Shown: one piece after another, positions 1 through 8,295 of the stretch
Layout of the letters: each line of letters opens with the position of its first letter
Numbering within the stretch: the first letter of the stretch is position 1
From: Polyangiaceae bacterium
Lineage (GTDB): Bacteria > Myxococcota_A > Polyangia > HGW-17 > JALWFW01
Direction: 5' to 3'
Length of the DNA stretch: 33,154 nucleotides
NCBI GenBank assembly: GCA_027013865.1
Contig: JALWFW010000205.1
Location: 1 to 33,154, forward strand
Made by a program: the position numbers and the translations under genes
Notes under the pieces: generated by a model
What the model saw: the letters and a program-made list of their open reading frames with translations, nothing else
What the model was told of the DNA's origin: nothing
The model's database searches: none

Positions 1-351
1 CAGGACGGTCTTACCTCATGTTGGCGTACCACAACAGTCATCACTGGTATCTCAATGTGCCAGATTCCCAATGCCTCTAGGCCAATCAGAAGCGGATGCC
101 GCCGTTTTTGCAAGAGGATAATCGCATCGGAGTCAAACGATTTAGCCCGCCCGTTTTTGGTGCGCGTTCACGTAAGAGAAATACCCTATCCATCTCGCTA
201 CCCACGGCAAGACAAACCCAAAATGAGAAGAGCGCCGACGGGCTGGCAGGATGACTTCAGGGCGTACGGGGGAGGTGCATGTGTATGCGGTGAAACCCAG
301 GCTGGCGTGAAGGCGGGGGCCATCATCCAAAAATATGGGACAGATTTTATT
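1..351. other. Non-coding stretch at window start
   Basis: No convincing gene. Open frames exist on both strands (55-384 plus, 142-330 minus) but neither has a Shine-Dalgarno sequence or a recognisable protein signature, and the composition is basic and cysteine-rich as in translated non-coding DNA. There are short G/C-rich patches around 100-300. No tRNA cloverleaf or terminator was seen. It ends at the IHF-like site at 352-377. It may be the tail of an upstream intergenic region or an unrecognised RNA. Confidence 0.5.
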
Positions 352-377
352 AAAAGTACTGTAATTTCAATGACTTA
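352..377 (+). promoter_or_regulatory. IHF-like site upstream of the PrkA gene
   Basis: An A4 tract (352-355), a 9-nt spacer and core TTTCAATGACTTA (365-377) match the IHF consensus WATCAANNNNTTR at all but one fixed position. Seventeen bp downstream, TGGCAT at 394-399 resembles a sigma-54 -24 element, but the -12 position reads GT (407-408) instead of GC, so a working sigma-54 promoter is doubtful. Confidence 0.5.
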
Positions 378-497
378 TAAGTGATATTCGAGATGGCATG
401 GATATGGTGGAATGATAATCCCGTATGCAGTACTCAAGGTCTTAAGTGTTGCGTATATATATTCAGGTGCCTAAACTTGGAGTGCAGGAGGTCCCAT

Positions 498-2687
498 ATG
501 GGCGATACCCTCGACAGAATACTCAGCAGGATAGGGGATGTCAGACGTGAAGTATATTCATTTGGAGAATATCTGGAGCTCGTCCGGCAGAATCCGGGCA
601 TGCATTTCCGTAACGCTGCATCATACATGAAAGACTGCATGGAACATTACGGTCGCTACGAAGTCCGCCGCGGTCCTGAGAAGATATTGCGATTCCACCT
701 GTTTGACGGCGAATTCACAGAAGGATTGACTCCCCTGGTTGGTAACGAAGATATTCAGAAGTCTTTCCATGATCTCCTCACAGCACGAGCCAGCATGGAC
801 TCCCCAGGACGTCTCATTCTAATCCACGGTCCCAATGGCAGTGCAAAGACGACATTCCTTCGGCTCATGATGGCAGCTTTAGAACATTACTCGGGCACAG
901 AAGAAGGGGCGGTGTACAGGTTCAACTGGATTTTTCCGTCAGATGCCATTTTGCCCAGGGGTATAGGTTTTAGGGCTTCGCATCCCGATGACAACCGCCG
1001 CCTGGACTCATATGCCCATCTTGAGGGAAATCAGATAGACGCCATCCTCATGGATGAATTTCGCGATCATCCGCTGCTACTCATTCCTGTTTCAGCCAGA
1101 CGTCAGGTGCTGGAAGAACTTTCAGGCGGCGCAGAAATACCCGAATGGCTCCTCAGACGCGATCTCCATCCCCGAAACAGGCAGATTTTCGATGCACTAC
1201 TGCTTTCATCCGGTGCCGGAGTGGAGGAAGTCCTGAAATACGTGCAAGTGGAACGCTTCCGTTTCTCCTTCAGATACCGCAAGGGCATGGCCGTGGTGGA
1301 ACCAAAACTGGCCGTAGATGCTCACCTACGCCAGGTAACGGCAGACAGATCGCTCTCCTCGCTTCCTCCGGCACTGCAGCATCTGGATTTATACAGGTTC
1401 GGAGGCGATCTTGTGGACGGCAACCGTGGAATGATCGAGTTTTCCGACATATTCAAACGTCCACCCGAGGCATTCCGCTATCTGCTGACACTTCTCGAAG
1501 ATGGCCGTCTGTCCCTCGATTCGGTCCAACTCCATTTCGATTCGGTCTTCTGCGCCACGGCCAACGACCGGCAACTGACGGCATTTACGGAGACACCTGA
1601 TTTTGCATCCTTCGAAGGTCGCACAGATTTCCTTCAGATGCCTTATCTCCTGGATTACCGCCTGGAGGAGAGGATACTCGGTTTCACGGTGACGCCGGAG
1701 CGCATTGGAAAGCACATAACACCTCATGTCCTCGAAGCAGCTGCACTCTGGGCCGTGATGACCCGCCTGGTGACTCCCTCCGCAGGCAGTGAGGAGGAGG
1801 ATGCCCTACTCAACTCCCTGTCCGTGTATGACAAAGCCCTGCTGTATGCAGACGGCCGGGTTCCTGAGGGGTTTACTCCGGATGAGGCCCGTCAGTTGCT
1901 TCTGCTTGCTGGCAGACTCAGGCATGAGCGTCTTTCGCAGCACATTTACGAGGGCGGCATCGGAGCAAGCCCGCGTCTTCTCCAGTCCATTCTAACGAGG
2001 GCGGCATCACGTGGAAAGTTCCTTGGTTTTGCGGGGTTACAGGCTGAAATCAGAAATCTGTATGAAGACAAGGAAAAGCATGAATTCCTCAACTATCCTG
2101 CACAGGAACGCGGGTATCATGACATCGAGGCCTTTGCCGAGTACATGCGCTCTCACTGGCTCATGCGCATAGAAGAAGATCTCTGGGCAGCTGCCGGGCT
2201 CGTACTCAGGGAGAATCTTCTTGATAGGTTCAGCCGCTATCTCCAACTGGTGAACCATTATATAAAAGGCGAAAAGATAAAGGACGAAGTCAGTGGTGAG
2301 TATCATGATCCTCCCGAGAGCGTCATGAACGAGATGGAGGATGCCCTTGGCATAGACTCCGAAGACCGCCACCAGTTCCGTCAGTCATGTATAACGAGGG
2401 TAGCCGCCTACGTGGTGGATCATGGTGGATCTCCTGACATAGAGATCATATTCGGCAGGGAGCTCGATTTACTCACCCGCAGGTCTTACGATACAAAACT
2501 TGGCAGACTCCTGTCTGTTGTCGAGATGACTCAATCCGCCCTGACGGAAGAACGGATGCCCATGGATGAAGAAAATAGTAAAGAAGTTGATAACTTACTG
2601 AAATCATTGAAAAATATGGGATACGAGAAGGACTCACTCATAGAGGTACTAGGTTTTTATCTTCAAGAGAAGTCCGTCCGTGAATGA
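498..2687 (+). CDS. prkA: PrkA-family serine protein kinase (AAA+ domain plus PrkA kinase C-terminus)
   Basis: Product of 729 aa. An N-terminal PrkA AAA domain carries a Walker A motif GPNGSAKT at residues 111-118. The C-terminal part (roughly residues 500-725) has the PrkA/YeaG helical layout, including the stretch around KIKDEVSGEYHDP that matches the conserved RDPxTGEE region. The family (E. coli YeaG, B. subtilis PrkA) phosphorylates proteins under starvation or sporulation. The start is set at ATG 498 because AGGAGG lies at 486-491; the frame is open back to 381 but that stretch has no ribosome site and unusual composition. At 729 aa it is longer than YeaG (about 640). The usual partners YeaH/DUF444 and SpoVR are absent downstream. 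In E. coli yeaGH is under sigma-54/NtrC control, which makes the IHF-like site at 352-377 suggestive. Confidence 0.9.
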   Translation: MGDTLDRILSRIGDVRREVYSFGEYLELVRQNPGMHFRNAASYMKDCMEHYGRYEVRRGPEKILRFHLFDGEFTEGLTPLVGNEDIQKSFHDLLTARASMDSPGRLILIHGPNGSAKTTFLRLMMAALEHYSGTEEGAVYRFNWIFPSDAILPRGIGFRASHPDDNRRLDSYAHLEGNQIDAILMDEFRDHPLLLIPVSARRQVLEELSGGAEIPEWLLRRDLHPRNRQIFDALLLSSGAGVEEVLKYVQVERFRFSFRYRKGMAVVEPKLAVDAHLRQVTADRSLSSLPPALQHLDLYRFGGDLVDGNRGMIEFSDIFKRPPEAFRYLLTLLEDGRLSLDSVQLHFDSVFCATANDRQLTAFTETPDFASFEGRTDFLQMPYLLDYRLEERILGFTVTPERIGKHITPHVLEAAALWAVMTRLVTPSAGSEEEDALLNSLSVYDKALLYADGRVPEGFTPDEARQLLLLAGRLRHERLSQHIYEGGIGASPRLLQSILTRAASRGKFLGFAGLQAEIRNLYEDKEKHEFLNYPAQERGYHDIEAFAEYMRSHWLMRIEEDLWAAAGLVLRENLLDRFSRYLQLVNHYIKGEKIKDEVSGEYHDPPESVMNEMEDALGIDSEDRHQFRQSCITRVAAYVVDHGGSPDIEIIFGRELDLLTRRSYDTKLGRLLSVVEMTQSALTEERMPMDEENSKEVDNLLKSLKNMGYEKDSLIEVLGFYLQEKSVRE

Positions 2688-2740
2688 AGGTTGACATCAG
2701 GTAGAGTCGAAGATGCCGTATAAACAGGGGAGATATGTGG

Positions 2741-2756
2741 CTCTTCTAGCGAAGAG
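2741..2756 (+). other. Short perfect hairpin between prkA and the SH3 gene
   Basis: CTCTTC, a TAGC loop and GAAGAG form a 6-bp perfect stem. It is followed by TGTTAAATT rather than a T-run, so it is at best a weak terminator or a 5'-UTR hairpin of the next gene. A 13-bp word, TCAACACTCAGGT, just downstream (near 2769) recurs inside the next gene near 2897. Confidence 0.4.
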
Positions 2757-2795
2757 TGTTAAATTGCCATCAACACTCAGGTAGGAGGTAAGATT

Positions 2796-3290
2796 ATGAA
2801 CAGAAAGACCTTACTGTCAGTGATTATCGTCGCATTTCTGACGGCTGCCGTGGCATGGGCGGCGCCCAGAATAGGGTCGGTCATCACGGTGAGATCCCTC
2901 AACACTCAGGTCATGAGTGAACCGTCATTCCTCAGTAGTTCCGTGGCAAAGGTATACAGGGGTACCCACATGACATATCTGGGAAGGAAGGGGGCCTGGT
3001 ACAAAGTCCGCATGAGCAGCGGAAAAATCGGCTGGATTCACAGATCTCGTGTAGTTGACAAAATGCTCAATCTTTCCAGACGTCCCGGAGCTTCCGACTC
3101 ATCTTCCAAAGATGAGGTAGAGCTTGCCCGTCGCGGATTCAACCCCTCGATAGAACAGCAGATGTCCCGGGAGAAAAATTACAATTACACCTATGTCGAC
3201 CGCATGGAGAAAATTCAACTGGATGTGAAGACAGTCAAAGATTTCATGCTTCAGGGCAAACTGCGCTTCCGTGCAGTGGTGAGAAAGTAG
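2796..3290 (+). CDS. Secreted bacterial SH3-domain protein
   Basis: Product of 164 aa with a clear signal peptide (MNRKTLLSVIIVAFLTAAVAWA, cleavage near residue 22-23). Residues about 27-88 form a bacterial SH3-like domain: a VRSLNTQVMSEPS start, the alternating pattern around YLGRKGAWYKVRMSSGKIGWIH, then VV. Such domains usually bind peptidoglycan or peptides in the periplasm. The remaining 75 residues are charged and include an ARRGFNPSIEQQMSRE segment of unknown role. The ribosome site TAGGAGG precedes the ATG. The M48 protease gene begins 10 bp after the stop with its own AGGAGG, so the two are very probably one operon, and the SH3 protein may act with the protease at the cell envelope. 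Confidence 0.75.
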   Translation: MNRKTLLSVIIVAFLTAAVAWAAPRIGSVITVRSLNTQVMSEPSFLSSSVAKVYRGTHMTYLGRKGAWYKVRMSSGKIGWIHRSRVVDKMLNLSRRPGASDSSSKDEVELARRGFNPSIEQQMSREKNYNYTYVDRMEKIQLDVKTVKDFMLQGKLRFRAVVRK

Positions 3291-3300
3291 GAGGTACGTC

Positions 3301-4320
3301 ATGCGCAAAAACATGTGGATGTATATAGCCGCCATATTCCTTACGGCCTCCGCAGTTGTGGCTACTGATACCGGATGCCGCACTTTCACTACGTATACCA
3401 TGACCGGCAGGGTGGATCCCGAAGCCTTGTTCTGGGATGTTCAGGGTGCCATCAAGATAGTCCAGGCATGGAACTGGGCACAGAAATCCATAACTCCAGA
3501 GGAGGAGTATTTTATTGGTCGTTCAGTCTCGGCAGCTGTAATGTCCCGATATTATTACAGATTCTATAATGGTCAGGTTTTGGCTACAGGGCAGCTCACT
3601 CCTGGAATGCTTTATTATCTGTATGAGATAGGCTCTGTTCTGGATTATGCAGCCCAAGACACTCCTATTGCCCTTGACGGTTTTTATCCCATTGCAGGGT
3701 TTCACTTCATGATAATGGACAATGCTGAGATCAACGCATTTTCAGCTCCCGGCGGATACGTATTCGTCACGTCCGGATTTCTGGCCCTTGCTTCCAACGA
3801 GGATGAGGCAGCCGCCATTCTGGCTCACGAGATGGGACACGTCCTCTTGCGTCATGGAGTGCGTATGATAAAGAAATCCCGCCAGTCTCAGTTCCGTAAG
3901 GTGGTTATGCAGGAGACTGTGGAAGCCGTCTCTCCCGTTGGAATGGACCTTCTTCAGGGCGTCGTCTCGGACATAACGGAGGCCATGGTACTTGCCGGTT
4001 ATGCCCGTTCTCTGGAGTATCAGGCGGACGAGTTTGCATACAAACTGCTTTATTACTCTGGATACAACCCGGTGGCACTGTATAAGGTCATTGAGAAACT
4101 TCACCGTATGGGTCTCGAGCACGTAGCCTCCAGGCAGGGCTGGTTCTCTACACATCCCAAGCCCATAGACCGCATGAAGAAATTGTGGAAGTACATGAGC
4201 AAGGCAGGACGGCCCAAATACCGGCTTCCCCGCATAAGAATGCTGAGATACCGCCGTCATGCTCGTCCGCTTTATCACCAGTACAGGAGATATAGTGAGT
4301 TCGCTCTGCGATATCAGTAA
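3301..4320 (+). CDS. M48-family zinc metalloprotease, exported
   Basis: Product of 339 aa. A hydrophobic N-terminus (residues 4-22) acts as signal or anchor; Cys26 follows in TDTGC, a poor lipobox, so lipoprotein status is unsure. The HEMGH zinc motif is at residues 176-180 and the third ligand is Glu239 in EYQAD, the classic M48 E-x2-AD arrangement. The STHPKPIDRM segment near residue 285 is also typical of the BepA/LoiP/YfgC-like secreted M48 group, which degrade misfolded outer-membrane proteins. The last 40 residues are very rich in Arg and Tyr. It is cotranscribed with the SH3 gene. Function as an envelope quality-control protease is inferred from the family. Confidence 0.88.
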   Translation: MRKNMWMYIAAIFLTASAVVATDTGCRTFTTYTMTGRVDPEALFWDVQGAIKIVQAWNWAQKSITPEEEYFIGRSVSAAVMSRYYYRFYNGQVLATGQLTPGMLYYLYEIGSVLDYAAQDTPIALDGFYPIAGFHFMIMDNAEINAFSAPGGYVFVTSGFLALASNEDEAAAILAHEMGHVLLRHGVRMIKKSRQSQFRKVVMQETVEAVSPVGMDLLQGVVSDITEAMVLAGYARSLEYQADEFAYKLLYYSGYNPVALYKVIEKLHRMGLEHVASRQGWFSTHPKPIDRMKKLWKYMSKAGRPKYRLPRIRMLRYRRHARPLYHQYRRYSEFALRYQ

Positions 4321-4322
4321 TA

Positions 4323-4335
4323 TAACTACCTGAAA
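4323..4335 (-). promoter_or_regulatory. Weak IHF-like core after the M48 gene
   Basis: Read on the minus strand the core is TTTCAGGTAGTTA, two mismatches to WATCAANNNNTTR. No A-tract sits at the usual distance. It lies 2 bp after the protease stop codon and opposite to the gene. Confidence 0.3.
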
Positions 4336-4399
4336 TTATTCGATAAAATAGTAGCAGAGGGTTTATTGGCAATACATTGTAACCAATGGGAAGCAAACT

Positions 4400-4429
4400 T
4401 TGATATTGGCCATGGGCCATAAGTAATGT
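4400..4429 (+). promoter_or_regulatory. Candidate sigma-70 promoter for the PHA-type regulator
   Basis: TTGATA (4400-4405), 18-bp spacer, TAATGT (4424-4429). The start codon is at 4442, so transcription would begin within a few bases of it, giving a leaderless or nearly leaderless mRNA. This agrees with the absence of a Shine-Dalgarno sequence before ATG 4442. Confidence 0.4.
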
Positions 4430-4441
4430 AACATATGCTTC

Positions 4442-4966
4442 ATGGATGAGAGGGTCAGGCTTATAAAGCGGTACAGTAACAGGAAACTATATGATTCTTC
4501 CCAGAGTGCATATGTCACACTCAAAGAACTGGCAGAGTTCATACGCACCGGAGAGATGATAAAGGTAGTGGATCACGACACCGGTGAGGATCTCACGTAT
4601 GAAGTGCTTCTGCAGATAATCCGCCATGAAGGGAAGCGCAGCAGATTCATCTCCATATCCGATCTTGCAAATCTGATACGCTCCACAGCAACCCAGTCGC
4701 AGGAATTTTTGTCCAGTCTAAGGACAGAGGTCGATGCCAAGATGCCGGATATCTCCCGCGAATTCTGGGATTACATGGAAAAACAGTTTGGGGCCACAGC
4801 AGAGGAATGGCGGGGAACCCTTCATGAATGGGAGAAATCCTTTGAGAGCTGGCAGAAGGATCTGGAGCATACCCTGGAGGATCTCGTCAGGCCGATAAAG
4901 AGCCGTCTCGATGAACTCGAAAAGGACATAAAAGACCTTCAGTCCAAAATAGACACTCTGCGCTAG
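4442..4966 (+). CDS. PHB/PHA-accumulation-regulator-type DNA-binding protein
   Basis: Product of 174 aa. Residues about 5-64 are an excellent match to the PHB/PHA accumulation regulator N-terminal domain: VRLIKRYSNRKLYDSSQSAYVTL followed by a VVDHDTGEDLT stretch and LLQIIRHE. The rest (90-174) is charged and helical, ending in a coiled coil (SRLDELEKDIKDLQSKIDTL). In PHA producers this family (PhaR) represses phasin and synthase genes and binds PHA. In delta-proteobacteria and myxobacteria homologues occur without PHA genes, and none are visible here, so the target is unknown. It begins the operon 4442-7121. No ribosome site is visible and a promoter -10 box lies 12 nt upstream, which suggests leaderless translation. 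Confidence 0.82.
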   Translation: MDERVRLIKRYSNRKLYDSSQSAYVTLKELAEFIRTGEMIKVVDHDTGEDLTYEVLLQIIRHEGKRSRFISISDLANLIRSTATQSQEFLSSLRTEVDAKMPDISREFWDYMEKQFGATAEEWRGTLHEWEKSFESWQKDLEHTLEDLVRPIKSRLDELEKDIKDLQSKIDTLR

Positions 4967-4985
4967 AACCGAATAGGAGCGCCTC

Positions 4986-6158
4986 ATGTCACCGTGGCGA
5001 TATGAAACAGCATATTTGGCCAGACAGATCAATGACATCAGAGATCCGTCTCGTAATCATTCAATCGATGATGTGGCCACATGTTTTACCTATGACAGAG
5101 GGAGATATGTTGTCGTGGCGGTCTTTGATGGCGTATCCGAAGCCTTCATGGACAAGAAAATAGACCTCGCCGACAAAGTGAGTTCCATGCTGGCCTGGCA
5201 GCTAGAGAGATTTTGTAATACAGAAAAACCCAATAATATTCACAAGATAGCTCGGTGGGTGATAGACAAGACGAACGATGACGATTTTATGAACAAGGGG
5301 GCTACCACCATTGCCATGGTGAGGTTTGATTCTCAGACAGGTGCAGTGGACGGCATGACAGTGGGAGATTCCCCTGCACTGATGGCCAGATGGCGTAATT
5401 CTAGGGGAGAATGGGAGGTACAGACGCTTACCGGCCTTCATATGGTAGCCAATAATCCCGGTATAATAACGCGCAGGTGGGAGTACGGTGTGGAACTCAA
5501 ACTTTCGATGTTCCAGACCAGCATCCCGGATGAGTTCGACATAGCGTCATTGGTGGTCATGACCGACGGTTATGGCAAGATGACTGACGAAGACACCATG
5601 AAATACATGGATGATGACGCTCAGGACCGGCTGGTTGCAGAGTACTTCTCGCATTTCGCAAGGGTCTACCTTCCGGAGGAAGCCATCAGGAGGTTTCCCG
5701 ACATCCCCGTGGCCGGTGATGGCTCGTCTCCTTATGAAGCCGTCAGCAGCAATACGCTGCTTCAGAGATTTCTCGCAGAGTTTTATTCACTTGCGGATGA
5801 TGAGACCCGGGCTCAGATGGCGGTGGTGGATTTGGATTACGAAGCTCTTGGCGAGTTTTATGACGATCCCGAAGGCTATGTTCAGCAGCTGGGTCTATCA
5901 ATGGATGAATTCCTTGATGCTCACCATCCGGCCCTTGGTTGGATGCTGGCAGCTCCCATAGACCGTTCAAAGGACTCGTCAGGGTTTGATGATTATCTCC
6001 GCGAATACATGAAAGCCGAACTATTCACGGCCTCTATGCTTGATGAGATGCTCGATATGGAGGGAACTCTTCAGAAGAGGCTGAATACGTTTTTTAGCCA
6101 GCTGGGGCCCATAGGAGACGATTTTTCCGTTGCCATGATCGAGATCACGGAGGACTGA
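4986..6158 (+). CDS. Divergent PP2C-type protein phosphatase with a long insertion
   Basis: Product of 390 aa. PP2C (PPM) motifs can be followed: VAVFDGVSEA with the metal-binding Asp48-Gly49, GATTIAMVRFD, GMTVGDSPALMAR (the GDSR-like strand), VVMTDGYGKM, and the C-terminal GDDFSVAMIEI in place of the usual DN(I/A)T. Between TDGYG and GDDFS there are about 170 residues where ordinary PP2C enzymes have around 50; the extra part is acidic and mostly helical and may be a regulatory or substrate domain. It starts 19 bp after the PHA-type regulator with TAGGAG before the ATG, and the next gene follows after 1 bp. It probably dephosphorylates a Ser/Thr protein; partners are unknown, although the window also encodes two kinases. 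Confidence 0.7.
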   Translation: MSPWRYETAYLARQINDIRDPSRNHSIDDVATCFTYDRGRYVVVAVFDGVSEAFMDKKIDLADKVSSMLAWQLERFCNTEKPNNIHKIARWVIDKTNDDDFMNKGATTIAMVRFDSQTGAVDGMTVGDSPALMARWRNSRGEWEVQTLTGLHMVANNPGIITRRWEYGVELKLSMFQTSIPDEFDIASLVVMTDGYGKMTDEDTMKYMDDDAQDRLVAEYFSHFARVYLPEEAIRRFPDIPVAGDGSSPYEAVSSNTLLQRFLAEFYSLADDETRAQMAVVDLDYEALGEFYDDPEGYVQQLGLSMDEFLDAHHPALGWMLAAPIDRSKDSSGFDDYLREYMKAELFTASMLDEMLDMEGTLQKRLNTFFSQLGPIGDDFSVAMIEITED

Positions 6159-6159
6159 G

Positions 6160-6714
6160 ATGAGTGTGACAACGGGTCGTGGAGACAAGGGCCGTACAGG
6201 GATTTTGGGATCCTCTAGGTGCAACAAGTGGAGTCCTAGATTCGAGGCAGTGGGGGATGTGGACGAGCTGTCTACCATACTGGGAATAGCACGCCAGTCT
6301 ACGGAAGACGAACGTGTGGCTCGCGAAATCCTTGTTATTCAAAAGGATTTGTACAGGCTCAATGCAGAGCTGGCGGCAGAATCTCAGGAGGTTCTGTCCA
6401 GACTCTCAGTGATGCTCATTGGTCCCGGAGATGTCAGAAGAGTGGAGGAGAGGGTCAGGGAGCTCGAAAGGCAGATAGACCGGCTGAAGGGTTTCGTTAT
6501 TCCTGGTGGAGGTAATATCGTGTCGGCCCGGTTGGATCACGCCAGAGCGGTGTGCAGGCGTGCCGAGAGGAGAGTCGGCAGGTTTCTCAGCGAACAAGGC
6601 ACTATAGATGGTGATACGTCCATACTGAAGTATCTCAACCGTCTTTCAGACTATCTGTTCATCCTTGCCCGCCACACAGAAACTACGCGAACTTATGCCG
6701 AGGACGGAAAATGA
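6160..6714 (+). CDS. PduO-type cob(I)alamin adenosyltransferase
   Basis: Product of 184 aa, the usual length. It transfers adenosyl from ATP to cob(I)alamin to make adenosylcobalamin. Recognisable motifs are the N-terminal ATP-binding TTGRGDKGRTGILG (residues 4-17), VDELSTILG, FVIPGG, the RAVCRRAERR helix and the C-terminal YLNRLSDYLFILAR. These are the standard signature elements of the PduO/MMAB family. GGAGG inside the end of the phosphatase gene serves as ribosome site, and the stop and start codons are 1 bp apart. Its place between a phosphatase and a PilZ protein looks like operon packing; no B12-dependent enzyme is in the window. Confidence 0.9.
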   Translation: MSVTTGRGDKGRTGILGSSRCNKWSPRFEAVGDVDELSTILGIARQSTEDERVAREILVIQKDLYRLNAELAAESQEVLSRLSVMLIGPGDVRRVEERVRELERQIDRLKGFVIPGGGNIVSARLDHARAVCRRAERRVGRFLSEQGTIDGDTSILKYLNRLSDYLFILARHTETTRTYAEDGK

Positions 6715-7121
6715 GCAGCCGTGACGGATCCAATGATCGCAGGAATCATCCCAGATCAGATCTCAAGATAAAGGTCAGATATTCCAGCGTGAATAAATTC
6801 CTCTCAGAATACACAAGCAACATATCCCAGGGTGGCGCATTCGTTGCTACCAAGAAGCCTCTCCCTGTCGGAACGCGTATGCTCATAGAGATGGAAGTGC
6901 CCGGACTAGATGGCCCTATAGAGGTCATAGGAGAAGTCAGGTGGAATACAGACGTTCAGCCCAGAACTGAGACCAGCGGCATGGGCATAGCATTCGTTTA
7001 TCGTTCCGAAGATGAGAAACGTGAGTTCGAAAAGAAGGTCTTGGAGCTCTTCAGACGTGAACTGGGAGAGTATGCTTACCAGAAATTTCTGGAGATGTTT
7101 CACAATAAAGATTCAGAATAA
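6711..7121 (+). CDS. PilZ-domain protein, likely c-di-GMP receptor
   Basis: Product of 136 aa made of one PilZ domain. The c-di-GMP-binding signatures are both present: an RxxxR box (Arg11 and Arg15) and NISQGG at residues 37-42, equivalent to the (D/N)xSxxG motif. The C-terminal segment GMGIAFVYRSEDEKREFEKKVLELF is typical of the short myxobacterial PilZ proteins. The start ATG overlaps the adenosyltransferase stop as ATGA, with GAGGA upstream, so translation is coupled. Such proteins usually link c-di-GMP to motility, pili or exopolysaccharide; the target here is unknown. Confidence 0.85.
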   Translation: MSSRDGSNDRRNHPRSDLKIKVRYSSVNKFLSEYTSNISQGGAFVATKKPLPVGTRMLIEMEVPGLDGPIEVIGEVRWNTDVQPRTETSGMGIAFVYRSEDEKREFEKKVLELFRRELGEYAYQKFLEMFHNKDSE

Positions 7122-7209
7122 TTATGCTGGCTCATTGCATCAAAAATACTTTTTTCGAACGCTCCGTAGCGGATGATCTGGCTGAAAAGAAGGAGAGACG
7201 GGAGGTAAT

Positions 7210-8025
7210 ATGAAGTCCAGTGCACTTTATGCCATTCCCAACGCAATAACCATATCCTCGCTGCTTCTTGGAATGGCGGGTGTCCTCCTCGCGGTTGAGG
7301 GCCGTTTCGACTTGGCACCCTGGTTCATGCTAGGATGCGTACTTCTTGACAGGCTTGACGGTATGACCGCCAGAAAGCTCAAAGTGAGCGCTCTGTTTGG
7401 CATGGAGCTGGATTCACTGGCCGATCTGGTTGCCTTTGGCGTGTCTCCTGCGGTCTTGATGTACACTATGGTCGTGCATTATACCGCTCCGGGGACGGGA
7501 CTGCGCCTTTTTACAGGTGCTGCGTCTGTGCTGTGGGTGGCTGCTTCGGCTCTGAGACTGGCGAAATACAATGTCATTGCAATGGGTCCGGGTTTTGAGT
7601 GGGTATTTCAGGGTACACCCATGCCTTTTGCTGCCAGTATGCTCATTCTTCCACTCATTCTGCTTCAGAAATACGCAGCTGGTGTGGCTCCGGGTTACGA
7701 TCCTTTCATATTTTCTTGGCATCCTTCATTGATGTCATTTGAGTACATTCCTGTATGGGCTCTCGTTGTAGCCTACCTCATGGTTTCTGGATTCAAAATT
7801 CCAAAAATGCATAAGTATTCAGAATCATGGAAGAATGTTTATGTAATGATGCATCTGTTGGCTGTATACGTCCTGGCTCCACTTCGTTTGCTTCCTGAGC
7901 TGCTGGCATTTTTCGTAACCGAATATGTAGTGATTTCGCTGGTTTTCCACTTTTCAGAAGAGGGCAGGAAGGTCAAAAAGATTTCCATGCTGGAAGCCAT
8001 GAGCTACAGAAAAGACAATGACTGA
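7210..8025 (+). CDS. pssA: CDP-diacylglycerol--serine O-phosphatidyltransferase
   Basis: Product of 271 aa, an integral membrane enzyme with about 7-8 hydrophobic segments. The CDP-alcohol phosphatidyltransferase motif D-G-x2-A-R-x8-G-x3-D-x3-D is complete: Asp50, Gly51, Ala54, Arg55, Gly64, Asp68, Asp72. The IPNAITISSLLLG start and length match the B. subtilis-like PssA group, which makes phosphatidylserine, the precursor of phosphatidylethanolamine. GGAGG lies 6 nt before the ATG. An 88-bp gap separates it from the PilZ gene. No phosphatidylserine decarboxylase gene is nearby. Another CDP-alcohol transferase specificity cannot be fully excluded. Confidence 0.85.
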   Translation: MKSSALYAIPNAITISSLLLGMAGVLLAVEGRFDLAPWFMLGCVLLDRLDGMTARKLKVSALFGMELDSLADLVAFGVSPAVLMYTMVVHYTAPGTGLRLFTGAASVLWVAASALRLAKYNVIAMGPGFEWVFQGTPMPFAASMLILPLILLQKYAAGVAPGYDPFIFSWHPSLMSFEYIPVWALVVAYLMVSGFKIPKMHKYSESWKNVYVMMHLLAVYVLAPLRLLPELLAFFVTEYVVISLVFHFSEEGRKVKKISMLEAMSYRKDND

Positions 8026-8064
8026 CGTGATAACAGCCTGCTCTTACTGACCCTGATTCACAGT

Positions 8065-8295
8065 ATGCCTACTCAAAGATGGATATCACAGACTGATGGT
8101 GACATGGTGACTTTCACCTTTTCACTGCCCAGAGAGGAAATAGTGTACTTCAGGTATGTGCTGGAGTCCTACGACGGCCTTGGCACTCAAACGTCGATGT
8201 CCGGAGATAACACGGTCCACTGGCAGGTACCGGCAGACAGAGCCGAAGAGGCAGGTGAGTTGATAGATGCCCTCCTCATGGAAATCGGAACCTGA
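8065..8295 (+). CDS. Small DUF4911-like protein
   Basis: Product of 76 aa. The sequence VYFRYVLESYDGLGTQTSMSGDNTVHWQVPADRAEEAGELIDALL resembles the DUF4911 family, small one-domain proteins common in delta-proteobacteria; assignment is from memory of the family pattern and moderate. No good Shine-Dalgarno sequence precedes ATG 8065; an internal ATG at 8104 is an alternative. The gene overlaps the start of recO by 29 bp, indicating cotranscription and probable translational coupling with recO. Confidence 0.6.
   Translation: MPTQRWISQTDGDMVTFTFSLPREEIVYFRYVLESYDGLGTQTSMSGDNTVHWQVPADRAEEAGELIDALLMEIGT

Noticed and set aside
55-384. Open frame of 109 codons at the start of the window
   Set aside because: No ribosome site, no recognisable motif, composition unlike the real genes, and it runs into the IHF-like site.
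394-408. Sigma-54 promoter upstream of the PrkA gene
   Set aside because: GG-N10 is followed by GT, not GC; the -12 element is broken, so it is mentioned only as a near match.
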